A DNA stretch of 64,000 nt, taken from IMG/VR virus record IMGVR_UViG_3300050821_008688, positions 1 to 64,000 of that record; one strand, written 5' to 3'. Origin of the DNA: a virus. A program made the position numbers and the translations under genes. The notes below the pieces were generated by a model. The model did no database searches. It was not told the DNA's origin and was given only the letters and a program-made list of their open reading frames with translations. How positions within the stretch are numbered: position 1 is the stretch's first letter; each line of letters begins with the position of its first letter. This document shows, in pieces, positions 62,885-64,000 of the stretch.

Positions 62885-64000
62885 ATGTCCGATAAAGACG
62901 CTATCACTACTGTCCATTTCAAGGATGAAGGGCAAATCCGTATCCTAGACCTTCCCGGAGCCGTAGATTACGGGATATTTGCGCTTCCAATTGGTCCTAC
63001 TGAGGTTGGATTTGCTGACCAACCGCGTGATGACGTGTCAATGTTGAAGGAAGCGAATCTCAACCGAGAGGAATCGGAAAGTTTTATCGCAACTCGTGGT
63101 TTAATCGGACGCTGGAACACCGCTGAACTTATGCTTCGCGCGTGGGTTGAGCCGATTAAGTGGAAAGGTAGCGAACAGTTTCGGTCTCACCTCGGAATTC
63201 CGCTTGTCGCGGAACAATTTTACAGTATTCACAGTGTTGTGAACCAGACTTTGTTTGGCGGCTATCGAGTTTTCAAAATTGACGCTACTTCTGGCACGCC
63301 ACTAGAGTGCGCGCTGGCGCAGGAAGCTATTTTGAAAGCTGAATTGCGAACCTGCGGCTTTAAAGGTGTGTCTGCGAAGTCCGAGATGCGGGAAATTACA
63401 TACGACGGAATTTTTTACGGTTTCGGCGTCGCGATGATTGGTTGGAAAACAATCAAGCAGAACATCATCAAGAAAGTTCAGAAACTGCACACACAAACAA
63501 CGACCATTAATGGTATTTTAATTCAAGTTCCAGACCCAGACCAAGACACTATCGATGACGTGGAAGATAAAGTCATCGGCATTCAAGAATTTAACTCTCC
63601 AGTTTTGGAGCATGTGCCTCTTCGTCGCGCGCGCTACGCACCAGACCTTCGCCGAGGAGACCCGCGCTGCGCAGAATGGTTCGGACGCATCATTTATCCG
63701 ACCGGATACGACCTTGACGCGCTCCGCAACACTGTGGGATGGAAAATTCCGGCTCGTCCAGACCTTGTAAAGTTGACGACACCGCAAATGCAGGATGAAG
63801 CCGCTACAAATCCGCTGGAAACTCTCGGGTCTAACACTGGGAACCCGATTTTTCAGCAAACAACGACTCCACAGAAGGCGTATCCTGAAAATTATACCGA
63901 ACGCACCGCGCACGACCCGCTGATGCGGAAATTTGAGGTGTTTGACTACTGGACTGCGGTTCGGCACTGTGTGATTTTGAATAAACAGTACGTTTTGCTA
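62885..64000 (+). CDS. portal protein-like, truncated by the window edge
   Basis: The frame is open for 372 codons to the last base. The product MSDKDAITTVHFKDEGQIRI... follows TerL directly, as portals usually do. Segments VAEQFYSIHSVVNQTLFGGY, EMREITYDGIFYGFGVAMIGW and VFDYWTAVRHCVIL are helix-rich in the manner of portal proteins of podoviruses. The call rests mostly on position. Confidence 0.6.
   Translation, partial: MSDKDAITTVHFKDEGQIRILDLPGAVDYGIFALPIGPTEVGFADQPRDDVSMLKEANLNREESESFIATRGLIGRWNTAELMLRAWVEPIKWKGSEQFRSHLGIPLVAEQFYSIHSVVNQTLFGGYRVFKIDATSGTPLECALAQEAILKAELRTCGFKGVSAKSEMREITYDGIFYGFGVAMIGWKTIKQNIIKKVQKLHTQTTTINGILIQVPDPDQDTIDDVEDKVIGIQEFNSPVLEHVPLRRARYAPDLRRGDPRCAEWFGRIIYPTGYDLDALRNTVGWKIPARPDLVKLTTPQMQDEAATNPLETLGSNTGNPIFQQTTTPQKAYPENYTERTAHDPLMRKFEVFDYWTAVRHCVILNKQYVLL

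Noticed and set aside
1-64000. CRISPR array or insertion sequence
   Set aside because: No regularly spaced repeats with unique spacers and no transposase with terminal inverted repeats were seen; the palindrome cluster is too short and irregular.

Overview
The window is a contiguous piece of a tailed double-stranded DNA phage (Caudoviricetes) genome. It holds a small-terminase candidate (53839-54354), the large terminase (60942-62849), a portal-like gene cut by the right edge (62885-64000), and a structural block with long tail/fibre proteins and alanine/glutamine-rich internal-virion-like proteins (5692-22904). There is no tail sheath, tape-measure or baseplate set. The order adaptor-like, fibre, nozzle-like, GNAT, internal-virion-like proteins resembles podoviruses. 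No capsid, DNA polymerase, primase or helicase gene is visible, so much of the genome lies outside the window. The host must be a diderm bacterium if the TolC-like protein functions; Acidobacteriota would fit the style of signal peptides and base composition, but this is a guess.

Layout. 1-5.6 kb (+): RNA ligase, GH108 endolysin, small zinc-binding and membrane proteins, and a receiver-like protein (cPPRR family). 5.7-22.9 kb (+): virion genes, beginning with a protein carrying a DUF3494 (ice-binding-like) domain. 22.9-28.7 kb (-): small genes plus a polysaccharide cassette of four genes: HAS/NodC-type glycosyltransferase, membrane-fusion-like protein, compact UDP-sugar dehydrogenase and TolC-like outer-membrane protein. 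28.8-33.0 kb: a sigma-region-4-like/KOW regulator candidate, a lytic transglycosylase and small genes, mostly (-). 33.1-36.2 kb (+): endonuclease VII, trypsin-like protease, KTSC and small genes. 36.2-39.0 kb (-): minimal tyrosine recombinase, DUF2958 and small genes. 39.1-43.8 kb (+) and 43.7-45.4 kb (-): a secreted or virion LamG-like protein, then many small genes including an Acb2/Tad1-hairpin-like protein and a DprA-like (SLOG) protein. 45.46-46.6 kb: non-coding region full of palindromes. 46.6-49.6 kb (+): an array of related small proteins and a Cys/His/Trp repeat protein. 49.6-58 kb (+): small genes, GroEL, GroES, TerS and fibre-like proteins. 58-64 kb (+): small genes, fibre-like proteins, TerL and portal.

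Regulation is unusually readable. Class I: sigma70-type promoters, nine of which carry the dyad RGTAC-N4-GTACY exactly 1 nt upstream of the -35; a tenth dyad sits over the spacer and -10 of the promoter of the 29067-30359 regulator candidate. Eight sigma70-type promoters have exactly 6 nt between the -10 hexamer and an ATG, which predicts leaderless mRNAs. Class II: eleven copies, all on the + strand, of a gapless 18-nt element (WAGACTWWYYNTYCTATW) upstream of virion and other plus-strand transcription units. A third element, a TGTAAATTTTACA-type palindrome, clusters at 45.9-46.6 kb. Genes are tightly packed, with TAATG, ATGA and GTGA stop-start overlaps throughout.

The most remarkable system is the phage-borne polysaccharide synthesis and export cassette at 24.5-28.5 kb: all the parts needed to oxidise a UDP-sugar, polymerise it through the inner membrane and carry it across the periplasm and outer membrane.
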